Shown: one piece after another, positions 10,843 to 22,111 of the stretch
Position numbering within the stretch: the stretch's first letter is position 1
How the letters are laid out: every line of letters begins with the position of its first letter
From: Mercenaria mercenaria
Taxonomy: Eukaryota; Mollusca; Bivalvia; Venerida; Veneridae
Assembly (NCBI RefSeq): GCF_021730395.1
Contig: NC_069378.1
Coordinates: forward strand, 41,181,001-41,245,000
Length of the DNA: 64,000 nt
Reading direction: 5' to 3'
Translations under genes and position numbers: made by a program
Notes under the pieces: generated by a model
Seen by the model: only the letters and a program-made list of their open reading frames with translations
Database searches by the model: none
Told to the model about the DNA's origin: nothing

Positions 10843-10890
10843 GTTTTAATTTAAGTTTTAATTTAAGAGTTAATTTAAGTTTTAATTTAA
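10843..10890. terminator. Repeated TTTTAATTTAAG between convergent Polinton genes
   Basis: Four near-identical 'taagttttaattt' repeats fill the junction where rightward late genes meet the leftward polymerase gene. It probably serves as a shared 3' end region; no strong polyadenylation signal was resolved. Confidence 0.3.
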
Positions 10891-11893
10891 GAATAAGCTA
10901 ATGTATCAATACCATTATCAAGAATATATCTTTTATCGTCATAACATGATAAAGATGTTTTATTTATAACATAACTGGAAAGATTGTGTTTATTAGAACG
11001 AATAACTTTTAAAGGTGTGATTACTTTGGGTTGAATTAAACAAAGTATCTTTATAATTTTTATGAACTATTTTGTTTTCTTAACAACAAGTTTTTTAATT
11101 CCTTTACATTTTTTAATATTAACTTCGTTTTCTAATAAATATGAATACATTTTACTTCTTAATCCGACAAATTCAACAATGGGAATGCCGGCAAGCTTCA
11201 TCTTTAAATTTTCCAATTACTTTTTTATTATTATAAAAATAAAATTTGAATTACTATCGTAATCACTATTATCAAATAAATCTTTGTTTCCTTATAAAAA
11301 TCCTCATATGCATCTTTGGTTTTTATTTCATAACATAATGAATCAGTGTCAGTAAACAATAATTTACAATTACCCTCGTACTTTTCCTTAATGTAATTAT
11401 AATGAAAATCATACATTAAATATTTTGATAAATCTAGAATACACATTCCAACATAACAAGGTCTGTTTAATAACAAACTTTCTTTTATTCTATGAATACC
11501 AAAAAGGTTAGAGTTAAACAAACGTTGAACTAACAAATGAAGTTTGGCTATGTATTTTAATAAAATATTTTCATCATGTGTTTAATTTAATATTAACCCT
11601 CTTACGTAAATTCTCCATCGTCTTAAACCCAAATACAGAATTGTTCATTAACTTAAAAAAGTCCTTTTCAAATGAATTTTTTGCTTTAGATCTTTTTTGA
11701 GTATTAAAATCAATATACTTTTTTAACCAAGGACTTTCGTCAAAAGTTAATATTTTATGTATTTTTGTTACTTTTAACCCTAATTGTGTATATAGTTCAA
11801 GATTTTTATAATGAACTACATAATTTTGTTTTTTCTTAAAGTTGGAAGTAATTTTTTTACATTACTTTTTCCTATTTCAAATTCTGTTTTAAT
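10891..11893 (-). pseudogene. Polinton fossil: protein-primed DNA polymerase B, C-terminal part
   Basis: Polymerase motif C (LFTDTDSLCYE) lies within 11231-11536. Further upstream on the minus strand are segments typical of Polinton polymerases, such as 'LKVTKIHKILTFDESPWL', 'YIDFNTQKRSKAKNSFEKDF' and 'FKLMNNSVFGF'. The gene is cut at its right by the foreign insertion beginning near 11895; the other part lies at 28893-31720. This part carries several breaks. Confidence 0.85.
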
Positions 11894-11905
11894 AGGGAAT
11901 CGATC

Positions 11906-12799
11906 TTACCGATTTTCGTCGCGAATCCCACTACGGTAACATACGAGGGTATCCAAACAACACATACTATCCAAATAAAAAAATATGGAGTTCCGGTTTA
12001 GACCATGGGTGTGCGACGACCCCGATGAAATTCGGGATATCACGGTCTTCGTAAATGTTAATAAGCGTCCGTCAGATCAGTAGGCGAAACGCAATATCCG
12101 CACAATAAGATGTCTGCGACCCGAAAGAATATTCAAAGTAAGCTGTTAATTTTGTTGCGTCAGAAGCTAATCAGCCGGTAACGTGACTACACTGATATAA
12201 TTTGTAATACAAACATGCTTTATTCAATACTGAGTAGCATTTTTAAACGGCGACATTTTGAACATTTTTATAGCGAGCTCGAAGAGCAGGCCCGAAGGGC
12301 CTGCTCGAGAATCGAGCTTTACGGTAACGCAAGTATACTTCCACACTTGGTGATGGATTTGAAAAGTTTCGTCGGAAGTTCTTAAAAAGCGCACCCTAAC
12401 GGATAGGTGCTCACAGGAAGTACTTCTTTCCGGAGTGAATACAGAACTTCATTCAATTGCTAAAAAATATTCATCACTTAACAATAATGAAAGAATGCTT
12501 TCCAGTTGTTTGAAAAAAAATATTATTTTCATTTAAAAGATCAAGCATCGGCCAGAAAATGGTTAAAATGTCATTAATAAGCAGAAAGAAACGGGAACGC
12601 GGTAATGACGTCACCGTGACACCGGCTTCCCATAATTTTTGCAACGTATGATATTCACTGTTACAGGTATGGTGACACTAAATGTAGACTTTTCAAGTGA
12701 ATGGGTTCTCCTGAATTCTTGTGAGTAGGGAATAGTTTCTGTGTGACAAATAAATGAGGCATAACATTTTTAGCTAAATCCGATTTCTTTGAGCACGCT
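11906..12799. other. Unassigned left part of the inserted block
   Basis: No gene is seen. It is richer in CpG than the neighbouring Polinton and holds the hairpin at 12284-12306. Confidence 0.5.
12284..12306. other. Perfect GC-rich hairpin
   Basis: GAGCAGGCCC, a GAA loop, then GGGCCTGCTC: ten paired bases with a three-base loop in otherwise AT-rich DNA. The function is unknown. Confidence 0.6.
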
Positions 12800-12828
12800 T
12801 TGAGGCTTTGCCTTATTTCATATTATTT
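12800..12828 (+). repeat. Direct repeat matching 28872-28900
   Basis: 27 of 29 bases agree with the sequence at the right-hand junction of the inserted block (core GCCTTATTTCATATTATTT). The two copies bracket 16 kb. Confidence 0.6.
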
Positions 12829-12846
12829 AGAGTGAGAGGGATACAC

Positions 12847-12855
12847 GTTACACTG
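12847..12855 (+). repeat. 9-bp target duplication GTTACACTG, left copy
   Basis: GTTACACTG occurs here and again at 19847-19855, in the same orientation, at the two outer ends of the inverted repeat arrays. Nine bases is the usual Mutator-superfamily duplication length. Confidence 0.65.
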
Positions 12856-14010
12856 TAAATACCGAACATGAGCAATAATTATTTTATTAAAGCAATTTAT
12901 TACGTTTTTGTGATCTAAATTGATTATATATGTTGAAAAACTAGTGCATGCCAAAAATAATTAAAATTAAAACATATTTATGCTTTTATTTTTTATAAAA
13001 AAGAAAACTGCCGATCTGGCTCATCTCCGTGAACAGACTGGTAAATACCAAACATGAGCGATTATTGTTTTATTTAAGCAGTATTGTATGTTTACTTTAT
13101 TTAGACTAATTATTAATGCTAAAATACTAATGCAAACCAAAAATAATTGAAATTAAACCATATATATGCTTTTATTTTTTATAAAAAATAAAACTAACGA
13201 TCTGACACATGTCCGTGTACAGACCAGTAAATACCAAACATGAGCGATTATTTTTTTATTTAAGCAGTTTTTCATGTTTTCTTTATTTAGACTAATTATT
13301 AATGCTAAAATACAAATGCATACCAAAAATAATTGAAATTAAACCAGATATATGCTTTTATTTTTTATAAAAAATAAAACTGCCGATCTGGCTCATGTCC
13401 GTGTACAGACCAGTAAATACCAAACATGAGCGATTATTTTTTTATTTAAGCAGTTTTTCATTTTTCTTTATTTAGACTAATTATTAATGCTAAAATACTA
13501 ATGCATACCAAAAATAATTGAAATTAAACCAGATATATGCTTTTATTTTTTATAAAAAATAAAACTGCCGATCTGGCTCATGTCCGTGTACAGACCAGTA
13601 AATACCAAACATGAGCGATTATTTTTTTATTTAAGCAGTATTTCATGTTTTCTTTATTTAGACTAATTATTAATGCTAAAATACTAATGCAAACCAAAAA
13701 TATTTAAAATCCAAACATAATTATGGTTTTAATTTATATAAAATAGAAAACTGAGAATCTGATTCATGTCCGTGAACAGATCGGTAAATACCAAACATGA
13801 GTGATATTTTTTTCTATTAAACTGACGATCTGACACATGTCCGTGTACAGACTTGTAAATTCCAAACATGAGATTATTATTTTATTTAAACTGTATTTCA
13901 TGTTTTCTTTACTTAGATTAGGTAGTGCTTTTAATATATATATATATAATAGAAAACTGACGATCTGCCTCATGTTCGTGACTGGTAAATACCAAACATG
14001 AGCGATTACT
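12856..14010 (+). repeat. Left array of 186-bp repeats with GTAAATACCAAACATGAGCG
   Basis: The core word starts at 13041, 13227, 13413, 13598 and 13784 (spacing 185-186), with shorter-spaced copies at 13855 and 13985 and a variant at 12856. Each unit also holds 'catgtccgtg.acaga', a near-palindrome, about 25 bases upstream of the core. The inverted counterparts lie at 19205-19846. These are probably transposase-binding subterminal repeats. Confidence 0.85.
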
Positions 14011-14824
14011 ACTAAACTAAAGCAATACTTTATATGTTTGTGAAATGATTATAAAGAATAAGAAACAAATACAAACCCAAAATGTACAACATTTAGCATG
14101 TTTTAGGGCAATTACTGGTGATTTGAATTGAATAATAATGCTGAAATACTAGTGCATGTCATTTTTCATGTAGGGATATTAAATTAATTATTTAATTACG
14201 ACTTTTAGTTTATAGGAAATAGAGAACTTATCTAAACTATAAAACTTGCTATATTTTCAGTGTTCACAAACATGACCCGTTTACTGAAATGAAAACACCG
14301 TACATGACATGAGTAAGTATGACCAGCCGCTGGTTTCACACATTGAAAATGTAGGATTTCTCATTTCAAAATAATACTGATTAATGAATTATATTGCGAA
14401 GTAGATTTTTCTACGGAAGTATCGGCTTGATATTTACATCAAATTCTAAATGAAATATTGTGTTTAATCCAATTACCCGTGTAACTGCTAGTGCTAATTG
14501 GATTATAACACCTTTCGAAATTTCTTAATCAGACACATGCCGTCCGTGTTTGAGGTCAAATTTGTTACCGGTAATCATTTTTGATAGGGCTGATTGGATT
14601 ATAAAACATATTTTAATTGCAGTTGATTGAGAAACTAATTCCCTAGCGGTTAACTTTGATTAAAAATAGTGACAAGCGGCTCATTTGATGTAATTTTTCA
14701 CATTACGTTGGTTTGTTTTTAAGTAATACATAATTGCAATCGCTCAATTAAATGGTAAGTATATATTTCGTCTTCGTTATGAATTTGCCTTCCAGTTCTG
14801 GAAATGATAGATCATTCTTTCAAA
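14011..14824. other. Leader region of the transposon before its first exon
   Basis: No gene is seen. The word ATTGGATTATAA occurs twice (about 14497 and 14594); it combines an inverted CCAAT with a TATA-like core and may be promoter sequence for the OTU gene. This is inference. Confidence 0.3.
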
Positions 14825-17387
14825 ATGCCTAAATATCCTTGTTATGTGTGTTCGGATAATTGTGATGACTTCTGTATCTACTGTGAGGTAAGTTAATTAG
14901 TTTGGTTTTTTTTGTTTTTTTTTAATTGTGATTTTTGATATCTTGCTATATGTACTTGATGCGCGTTAAAACATTGATAAAAACACAAACGGGAATGTTG
15001 AAGCTTCTGAAGTTTATTAAAGAGCTAATAGGATTATTTCAATACAAAAGCATTGCTGAATTTATATTATTACACGCATAAAACATAAAATTAATGATAT
15101 TTGGTGATATACACTAACAGTGTTCTGTCTTTTTGAATGCTTTCAACACCTCATGCTTGAATATCTTCATTCCTCCTTGTCTATTTCCTGGATGTACTAA
15201 GTCCAAATCATTATGTCTCGGATAGATCAGTCTTTTACCAATTTGCACAAAATCACGTGCAAAATATTTCTTTAACTTTTTGTTCACAGATCTTCTGTAT
15301 ACGTTGAACAATTTGTGATTTAAACCAGTCCACTTTGGAAAATTTCCTCTCTCCACTATACTTGCAACAAATACGCGTTCCACTCCACAGTTATACAGTT
15401 CTTCTACAATGTTGATAATATTCAGATATATATCATGGGGGTTGCATGAATCTGTGATATCGTTCCCTCCTAGATTGATGAAGACATATCTGAAATGTAA
15501 GAAAAATAAAATGTAAGAGACGTTTTAATATAAGTACATATATATACTGAATTGAATAGAACAGTTTTTTATTCGTTTTATATATATTTAGATATATGAT
15601 TAACACATTTTAATACAAGTACATATATATACTGAATTGAATAGAACAGTTTTATTATTCGTTTTATATATATTTAGATGTATGATATATGATTAACACT
15701 TTAAATAATTTGGTAAATAATACACAGTGTACTATTAATTAATTGATTAGTTTGTCCTTTATACATGCAATATCAGTTCCTCGGTATTTATACTGATATT
15801 GGTACGTTTATATTATTATTTGTGACTCTTCATTGACTTTGAGGACACAAAGTTGTATATACACTTATTGTAAATAAAGTCATGTAGAAACGGCATGTAG
15901 AAACGGCTAACTTACCTCGGTTTGTATGTCTTTAAGCTCTCAAACATCCCCTCGAACTTTCTGTTTGTTGCCATTCCAGGAACACCAAAGAACATATGAG
16001 GTTTACTAATTTCTAATTTACCATGTGTGAAATATTTCAATCTGGAAATATAGCTATCACCGAAGACTGCGTAATGACACATGTGGAATTATTTCTGTGA
16101 TGATTTGGCAAAAATTCTCTCTTTTAAATGAAATATAAGTCAAGACATTGTTTACTCCAGTGTGTCAGCTCTGATTAATTGTCATAAGACAGCGTGTTGT
16201 TTATTGCACCTATACGCCGTGTCAAATTATCGATACGACAAGGCACTTAAAGACTGTTTACACGGGTTGTATTTAATTAGCAAACTATTATTTAATTAAA
16301 CAATTCACATCGAAATAGTTTTTAAATTCGTATTTACAAGAATGTCGTAAACTGCCGGCAATCTAAAATGAAATATGTGACTATATTTATATTATTTAAC
16401 TGTAGACAATTTTTTGTTATTTCATTGACTTATCAAAATAGCCGTAAATCAAATATATATTTACCGATTGAATTTTTCGCGCAGTCACGAACCTTTAATG
16501 TTTTACAGGCCTCAGCAAATGGTCTTCCAAAGTTGGTGAAAGCTGCTGAGCGCGAGAAAATGTTCATCAAAAATGTTCCATTTGACATCACCTTGCATAC
16601 AGAGTTCACGAATCATGCTCAAGACCAGAATGCTAATACACTTCTCACATACTTTCACGCAAACGACAAAGCCGCACTTCACAGCACTCCAGATGGTGAT
16701 TGCTTCTTTAACTCAGTTTCAACTTTGATAAATGGTGACGAAAGTCGTAGTACAGAACTCAGATACAGATGTTGTCTAGAAATGGTTCTCAAGAAATCGC
16801 AGATTATGTTACACTCTCAGTATAAACGATTGACTGTTCTCTGTCCTACAATTGAACAAGATTGTATCAACTGTGCGCGCCCGGGTACAAACTCGTCAAT
16901 GCACATGTTTATCGCAATGTCACGTCTACTAAATCTCCCCATAAAAGTACTCTATCCAGCAGTCAACGGTACCAAGAATTATAACTTCAGAGTGATGAAT
17001 ACACTATTGAGACCACCATTCGCAGATCCTGAGAAGGGGACATTACATCTTATGTGGACAAGTATAAGATTACCAGTAAGTCCACCAACCACAAGTAACC
17101 CTTGGAATCCTAACCACATAGTTCCTTTGGTTGAAAATGTAGCAAAGGGTCCGGTACATCAAATGCGTGATTTCTTCAGTATGAAAGATGACGTAAAACA
17201 AGAACCTGTACCTTCAATCGCCTCTTCGACGAAGTATCGTCATCTCATCCATGAAATCATTGACGATACTGAAACTGAAAAAATGGAACCAACAACACGT
17301 GAAAAAATTCCTAGAAACAGAACAAGAAATCAACAAAACAAAAAAACTAGAAAAGTAGCTTCTAAGAACCACTGGACAGCAAAGTAG
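14825..17387 (+). CDS. Transposon-borne OTU-family cysteine protease (two exons)
   Basis: Exon 1 (14825-14887) encodes 21 residues rich in Cys (CYVCSDNCDDFCIYCE), a likely zinc-binding start, and ends with a consensus donor (GAG|gtaagt, phase 0). Exon 2 (16509-17387) follows 'tttacag' in phase 0, giving 313 codons. The OTU core shows TPDGDCFFNSVS, with the D-x-D-C catalytic Cys, and NPNHIVPLV, with the His. OTU enzymes remove ubiquitin; here the role may be to protect the transposase or blunt host control, which is inference. The C-terminal 80 residues are charged and Lys/Arg-rich. The tail ends at a TAG, just beyond which the -1 frame continues as transposase-like sequence. The first intron contains the antisense SGNH gene. 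The exon pairing is predicted from splice sites and phase. Confidence 0.65.
15114..16082 (-). CDS. Transposon-borne SGNH/GDSL hydrolase (two exons)
   Basis: Exon 1 is 15916-16082 and exon 2 is 15114-15489 on the minus strand. Together they make 543 bases, 180 residues plus stop, with phase agreeing (donor CCGAG|gtaagt, acceptor 'ttacatttcag'). All SGNH blocks are visible: VFGDSYIS (nucleophile Ser), FFGVPGM (Gly block), NLGGNDI (Asn) and DLVHPG (Asp-x-x-His). There is no signal peptide, so it should be intracellular. SGNH enzymes are esterases or lipases, and related domains occur in some CR1-type retrotransposons; the substrate cannot be told. It is intact in a transposon whose transposase is broken. 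It lies wholly within the intron of the OTU gene on the opposite strand. Confidence 0.8.
15522..15696. repeat. Two-copy tandem repeat of about 83 bp in the SGNH intron
   Basis: A block running from 'aagtacatatatatactgaa' to 'tatatatttagat' is present twice in succession. It is a simple local duplication. Confidence 0.7.
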
Positions 17388-17895
17388 GTGATAAAAAATT
17401 CAAACCGTATTTCAGCGACAGGCTACTACCGGTGTTAAAATCACAAGTGATCGAGCCGTGTAATAAAGGCAAAATAGAACGCGGTTGGACTAACAACAAT
17501 TGCGAGTCCGCAAATCACATTTTGAAGTCCGCCACAGGCTGGAAGCAGACAGACCTTCCCAAATTTATTAACTTATTTAATGACATTGTGAAGGAGAAAA
17601 CTTAGAGAGATGCCGTGCGATATGCGGTAGAGGGGACTTCAGACTTCACGATACATTTACGCATCACCAAACAGATATAGACAAATGGTCAAACATGTCC
17701 GAAGAAACTAGGAGCAACAGGGAGAAAAAGTTTCTCTCGGACAAAGGAAGGTCTCATCCGAAAATGGTGACATCAACAAATGGAAACCGGACAGTACTGA
17801 ACACTCCTAATGCGGGGAAGAAGCCAAACCAAACAAAACGAAAAAGATCAGAAAGGTCCCGTACACCGTCAGCAAAGCGAGTGTTGTTAGCCTAA
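17384..17895 (+). pseudogene. Mutator-like transposase C-terminal remnant
   Basis: In the -1 frame relative to the OTU stop, the sequence reads FKPYFSDRLLPVLKSQVIEP, then ERGWTNNNCESANHILK and LPKFINLFNDIVKE. After an internal stop and a frame change it continues with DIDKWSNMSEETRSNREKKF and a Lys/Arg-rich tail ending before 17896. The 'TNN.cES.N' pattern with a following Trp-Lys is typical of MULE transposases. The upstream catalytic domain is absent, so this copy cannot make an active transposase. Naming is by motif only. Confidence 0.45.
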
Positions 17896-17919
17896 AAATG
17901 TACCACAAAAACAAAATAG

Positions 17920-18720
17920 TATGTTATTGCTCATGTTTGGTATTTGCTATATTTACAAGTCATGTTTGGTATTTACAATATTTACAAGTCATGTTCGTTG
18001 CCATATACAAAGTGTTGTTAACTTAAAAAATATAAATACATTGTACATTGTTAATGAATTTCTACCACAAAACAAAATAGTATGTTATATCTCATGTTTG
18101 GTATTTACAATACTTACAAGTCATGTTTGGTATTTACAATACTTACAAGTCATGTTCGTTGGCATAAACAAAATAGTATGTTATATCCCATGTTTGGTAT
18201 TTGCTACATTTACAAGTCAACAGATTGTTGTTAAATTAAAAAATGTAAATACATTGTACATCAGTTTCTACCACAAAAACAAAATAGTATGTTATATCTC
18301 ATGTTTGGTATTTACAATACTTACAAGTCATGTTTGGTATTTGCTATATTTACAAGTCATGTTTGGTATTTGCTATATTTACAAGTCATGTTTGGTATTT
18401 ACAAGTCATGTTCGTTGGCATAAACAGATTGTTGTTAACTTAAAAAATGAAAATACATTGCACATTGTTAATCAATTTCAACCACAAAAACAAAATAGTA
18501 TGTTATATCTCATGTTTGGTATTTGCTATATTTACAAGTCAACAGATTGTTGTTAAATTAAAAAATGTAAATACATTGTACATCAGTTTCTACCACACAA
18601 ACAAAATAGTATGTTATATCTCATGTTTGGTATTTGCTATATTTACAAGTCATGTTTGGTATTTACTATATTCACAAGTCATGTTTGGTATTTACACGTC
18701 ATGTTCGTTAGCATAAACAG
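17920..18720 (+). repeat. Array of short CATGTTTGGTATTT repeats
   Basis: About 18 copies of CATGTTTGGTATTT(A/G)C followed by '(ta)tttacaagt' occur, many spaced 28-30 bases apart, within larger blocks that include 'aacaaaatagtatgttata'. The word is the reverse complement of the core of the left array, so this is the inner part of the right repeat field. Open frames across it are repeat translation, not genes. Confidence 0.85.
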
Positions 18721-18777
18721 AGTGTTGTTAGCTTAAAAATGTAAATACACTGTACATTGTTGAAATATGAAATATGT

Positions 18778-18900
18778 TTTCAAGTTAAAAAAATACTAAA
18801 AAAATGAAAAAAAAAAAAATAAATAAAAAAAAAAAAAAAAAAATGAAAAAAAAAAAATAAAAAAGAAAAACAAAAAGAAAAAAAAAAGAAAAAAATACGG
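18778..18900. repeat. Poly-A-rich low-complexity tract
   Basis: Almost only A with scattered T and G. It has no coding value. Confidence 0.9.
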
Positions 18901-19204
18901 GCCATGGTGAGAGTTCCTCCTCGTGGTGTGGCCTGGATATTACATTTTGCATTGTATTTCGTACATGAAAGAAATAAAAGTAAAATGTAATAACTGAACG
19001 CTCTCATAATACATTCTGTCTGGCTGTTAAACCTGTTTTTTTTTTTTTCGTATATCTCTGTCTTTACACGGCAACCTGCAATAATCCTATAGAAAATGTG
19101 TGCAGAAATCTTTATTAATAAGTAAATTAATTGCAGACAAAAACAATACATTAATCATCGGTGGTCTTGAATCTAATATATTTTATCATTATTATTTAAT
19201 AGCG

Positions 19205-19846
19205 CTTTTTGCTCATGTTCGGTATTTACAAGTCAGTTCACGAACATGAATCATGTTCGTTGGCATAAATCAGATAGCCTATACTGTATTCTATATACCT
19301 TAATATGATTGAATTTAATACATTTTTGGCATGTACACGTTTTTTAATATTAATAATCATTTTAAACCAAAAACAAATAATATATTGGTTTAATAGAAAA
19401 AATATCACTCATGTTTGGTATTTACCAATCTGTTCACGGACATGATTCAGATTCTCAGTTTTCTATTTTATATAAATTAAAACCATAATTATGATTGGAT
19501 TTTAAATATTTTTGGTTTGCATTAGTATTTTAGCATAAATAATTACTCTAAACAAAGAAAACATGAAATACTGCTTAAATAAAAAAATAATCGCCCATGT
19601 TTGGTATTTACCAGTCTGTTCACGGACATGAGCCAGATCGGCAGTTTTCTTTTTTATAAAAAATAAAAGCATAAATATGTTTTAATTTTATTTATTTTTT
19701 GCATGCACTAGTTTTTCAGCATATATAATCAATTTAGATCACAAAAACATAATAAATTGCTTTAATAAAATAATTATCGCTCATGTTCGGTGTTTACCAG
19801 TCATGTCCGCGGACATGACTCATGTTCGGTATTTAGACATACCCCT
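19205..19846 (-). repeat. Right array of about 186-bp repeats, inverted relative to the left array
   Basis: Core TCGCTCATGTTTGGTATTTAC-type words lie near 19212, 19408, 19594 and 19781. They are the inverse of the left array, with matching unit interiors (for example the 'gatcggcagttttct' block). The last 30 bases form the right end of the transposon. Confidence 0.85.
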
Positions 19847-19855
19847 GTTACACTG
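19847..19855 (+). repeat. 9-bp target duplication GTTACACTG, right copy
   Basis: Identical to 12847-12855, directly outside the transposon's right end. Confidence 0.65.
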
Positions 19856-22111
19856 GCTCCGACATTTTGAAAATATGAGGAAACAAAAACATTCTCCAAC
19901 GAGTTCTTCAGCTCGGGGAATGAGAGAATAGATTCACCTTTGTGTCGCTTTTCAGATCGTATTTTAATTCCTTTCCGGTACTTTAGTTTCTTTGAACTTC
20001 TCTGTTTCTAAACCTATATTGAATTTTTAAAATTAAAAAATCCGTGGTTTTACTTGCAGGCATGACTGATTAATGGAATTATTTTACTTTTATATAGAAT
20101 ATGGACGGCACTCCAGTACAGCATGTGCATGGTTGGACCTGTTGACATTTTTAGAAACGTGAGTAACTAACTTCCCATTGTATAATAATAATGTAAACAA
20201 ACACCCCACCCATAAAAAGCATAGAAATTCCTTATTTTTTACATTTTTGTTTATTCATCAATTTGAAATGGGCCTTCTAGATTATTTTTTTCTTAAGGTT
20301 CGTTGCATGTATACACAGTAATTAAGTTGAGCTTATGATTCTGCCGATAAGCAGTGCTCGGCCTAAGTAAGTATAGGGAATCGGATCGGCTTATAAAAAA
20401 AAATATAGATTTTAAACAGGCTAGTAACATTGCCTGATCGAGCTTTCGACATAAAAACTAACATTTTTTGAAAAATAGTAAAGATATTTCTTTCAAACTT
20501 GGTTCATCTGTTCATATGACACAAATAAATATATATAAAAATAAAAATATCTTGGTTGCCTTCAGTTTTGGTAGAATTATTTCCCCTTTTCAGATTTTTA
20601 TGATGCATAATTTTTGAAGTCCAAAAAAGTTATGTGTTAATGCATTACATTAATATGCTATTGGCGTTTGTTTCGTATATTCCACACTCATTTGACACCG
20701 TGCAAATTGTCAACAGTCGGGATAGCGTTGATAAGCGCAACTTGGCGCAGACATGCAATTCGGCTCGATCTTTCTTTGGAATATATGTAATACTGTTTAC
20801 ATGTCATACTGATACAACCACATTTTAAAATAAATTTGTATTGATACGTCCACATTTTAAGATAAAGTCATATCTGATCCCTAACAAGTTCGTAATTACA
20901 AAAATACAGCCCTTATCTGGAGTTCTGAAGCTTGCTCGATTGTTGATCAGAATCATGTCTGTAAAATTATGAAGGAATTGAATTCAAACTGTTCCATAAA
21001 TGCAAGAATTTAAGAGTTAGTCAGAACCATAATCATGCAGAAGATGTAATTACTTTCCAGGGTTTTTTTGGGGCCGTTTTTATAGCCGTTATTTGGCTAT
21101 ATTCCCAATGCCAAAAAGTATGTGTTTTTCCCAAAATGAGTGCAAAAATTACCAATCTACATTCTGAAAAAAAATTCATCAAAATTGCACAAATATTGAC
21201 CAAATTATAGACAATTTTGTGGTGGAAGTATGTTAAATAGGTTGTACAATGTGAAACAAGTGTATGAGAAAGTGCTTAAACACATCTTTACTATATCCTA
21301 TGGGACTAAATATTTCCCAATTTGGAACATTTATGCGTCAAAATTCCTAATTTTGGGGGTATAGGCTATGTTCCCAAATTAGCTAGAAAAAACCCTGCTT
21401 TCACAAATCACGGGGCTCAAATTTTGGACTCGCTAAATGCAAGTCAATTTCATGGAATGCAAGTTAAGATAAAAATTTCACACAGTTTATTTTGCAAATA
21501 CAAATAATAGTCAAAATTGTTGCGGTTTTTGTTAATGTTTGTAGATTCGCTTTTATTTGAGGATAACAGAAAAACACAACATCTTTTTTGGTTAGCCATT
21601 TTTTGTTGAATGGATTACTGATTATAAAGAAATGTAGAGGTCTATCTTATAATTAAATCTAGAACGCAGGCTATTTTACTAATTTGTACATGTATACAGT
21701 TGAATCACTATTTATAATATTAGGTACGAAAATTTGCCTTGCCGTAGTTTCAGCCAGTAGTTAAGTTACGCCATCAATGATGCATTCCGAATTACTTTGA
21801 AGGTCATTTTGAGTTATTATAACGCACAAAATTGTACGCCAAGGAAAACCGTGCAAACAATATTGATGTTCTAGCATGATTTTTTAGGATATTCTAACAT
21901 TCTTAATTGAAAGTCTAAATTTGCAAGTAGATTTCAGATTTAGCAACAAGAAAAAAAAGCTACATGCTAAAATTTGCAGTATGTTGGTCAAAAAAGTTAA
22001 ATTTGAGCTCTGCAAATGCAAACTGAAGCCGCTCACATTACTTTTTGGTCCGATGCATTCAGTTCCTGTTCTCCTAGGAATCCCTAGTCGAGCATGTCCC
22101 AAACAATAATA
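19856..22111. other. Unassigned part of the inserted block with exon-like segments
   Basis: No protein gene is supported. A segment at about 20099-20160 (acceptor 'tatatag', donor 'gtgagt') looks like an exon but is not convincingly coding. The rest is AT-rich. Confidence 0.35.

Larger units (their letters stand above)
12856..19846. mobile_element. 7-kb Mutator-like DNA transposon carrying SGNH hydrolase and OTU protease genes
   Basis: The left end reads TAAATACCGAACATGAG; the right end carries its reverse complement, with about 11 extra bases (AGGGGTATGTC on the complementary strand) outside. Both flanks share GTTACACTG. Each end has about 0.6-1.2 kb of inverted 186-bp repeats. Inside are an OTU-type cysteine protease gene (+), an SGNH hydrolase gene (-) in its intron, and a C-terminal transposase remnant with the motif TNNNCESANH, reminiscent of the MULE 'TNN..ES.N' motif. 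The catalytic core of the transposase is missing, so this copy is probably an internally deleted, non-autonomous derivative. The superfamily call rests on the 9-bp duplication, long repeats and this one motif. Confidence 0.65.

Noticed and set aside
12800-14010. CRISPR-like spaced repeats
   Set aside because: Units are 186 bp with homologous, not unique, spacers in animal DNA; these are transposon subterminal repeats.
17921-18716. Long open frames of 211 and 89 residues
   Set aside because: They translate the CATGTTTGGTATTT tandem array; the peptide is itself repetitive and has no domain.
18780-19151. 123-residue minus-strand open frame rich in Phe
   Set aside because: Mostly the complement of a poly-A tract; low complexity.
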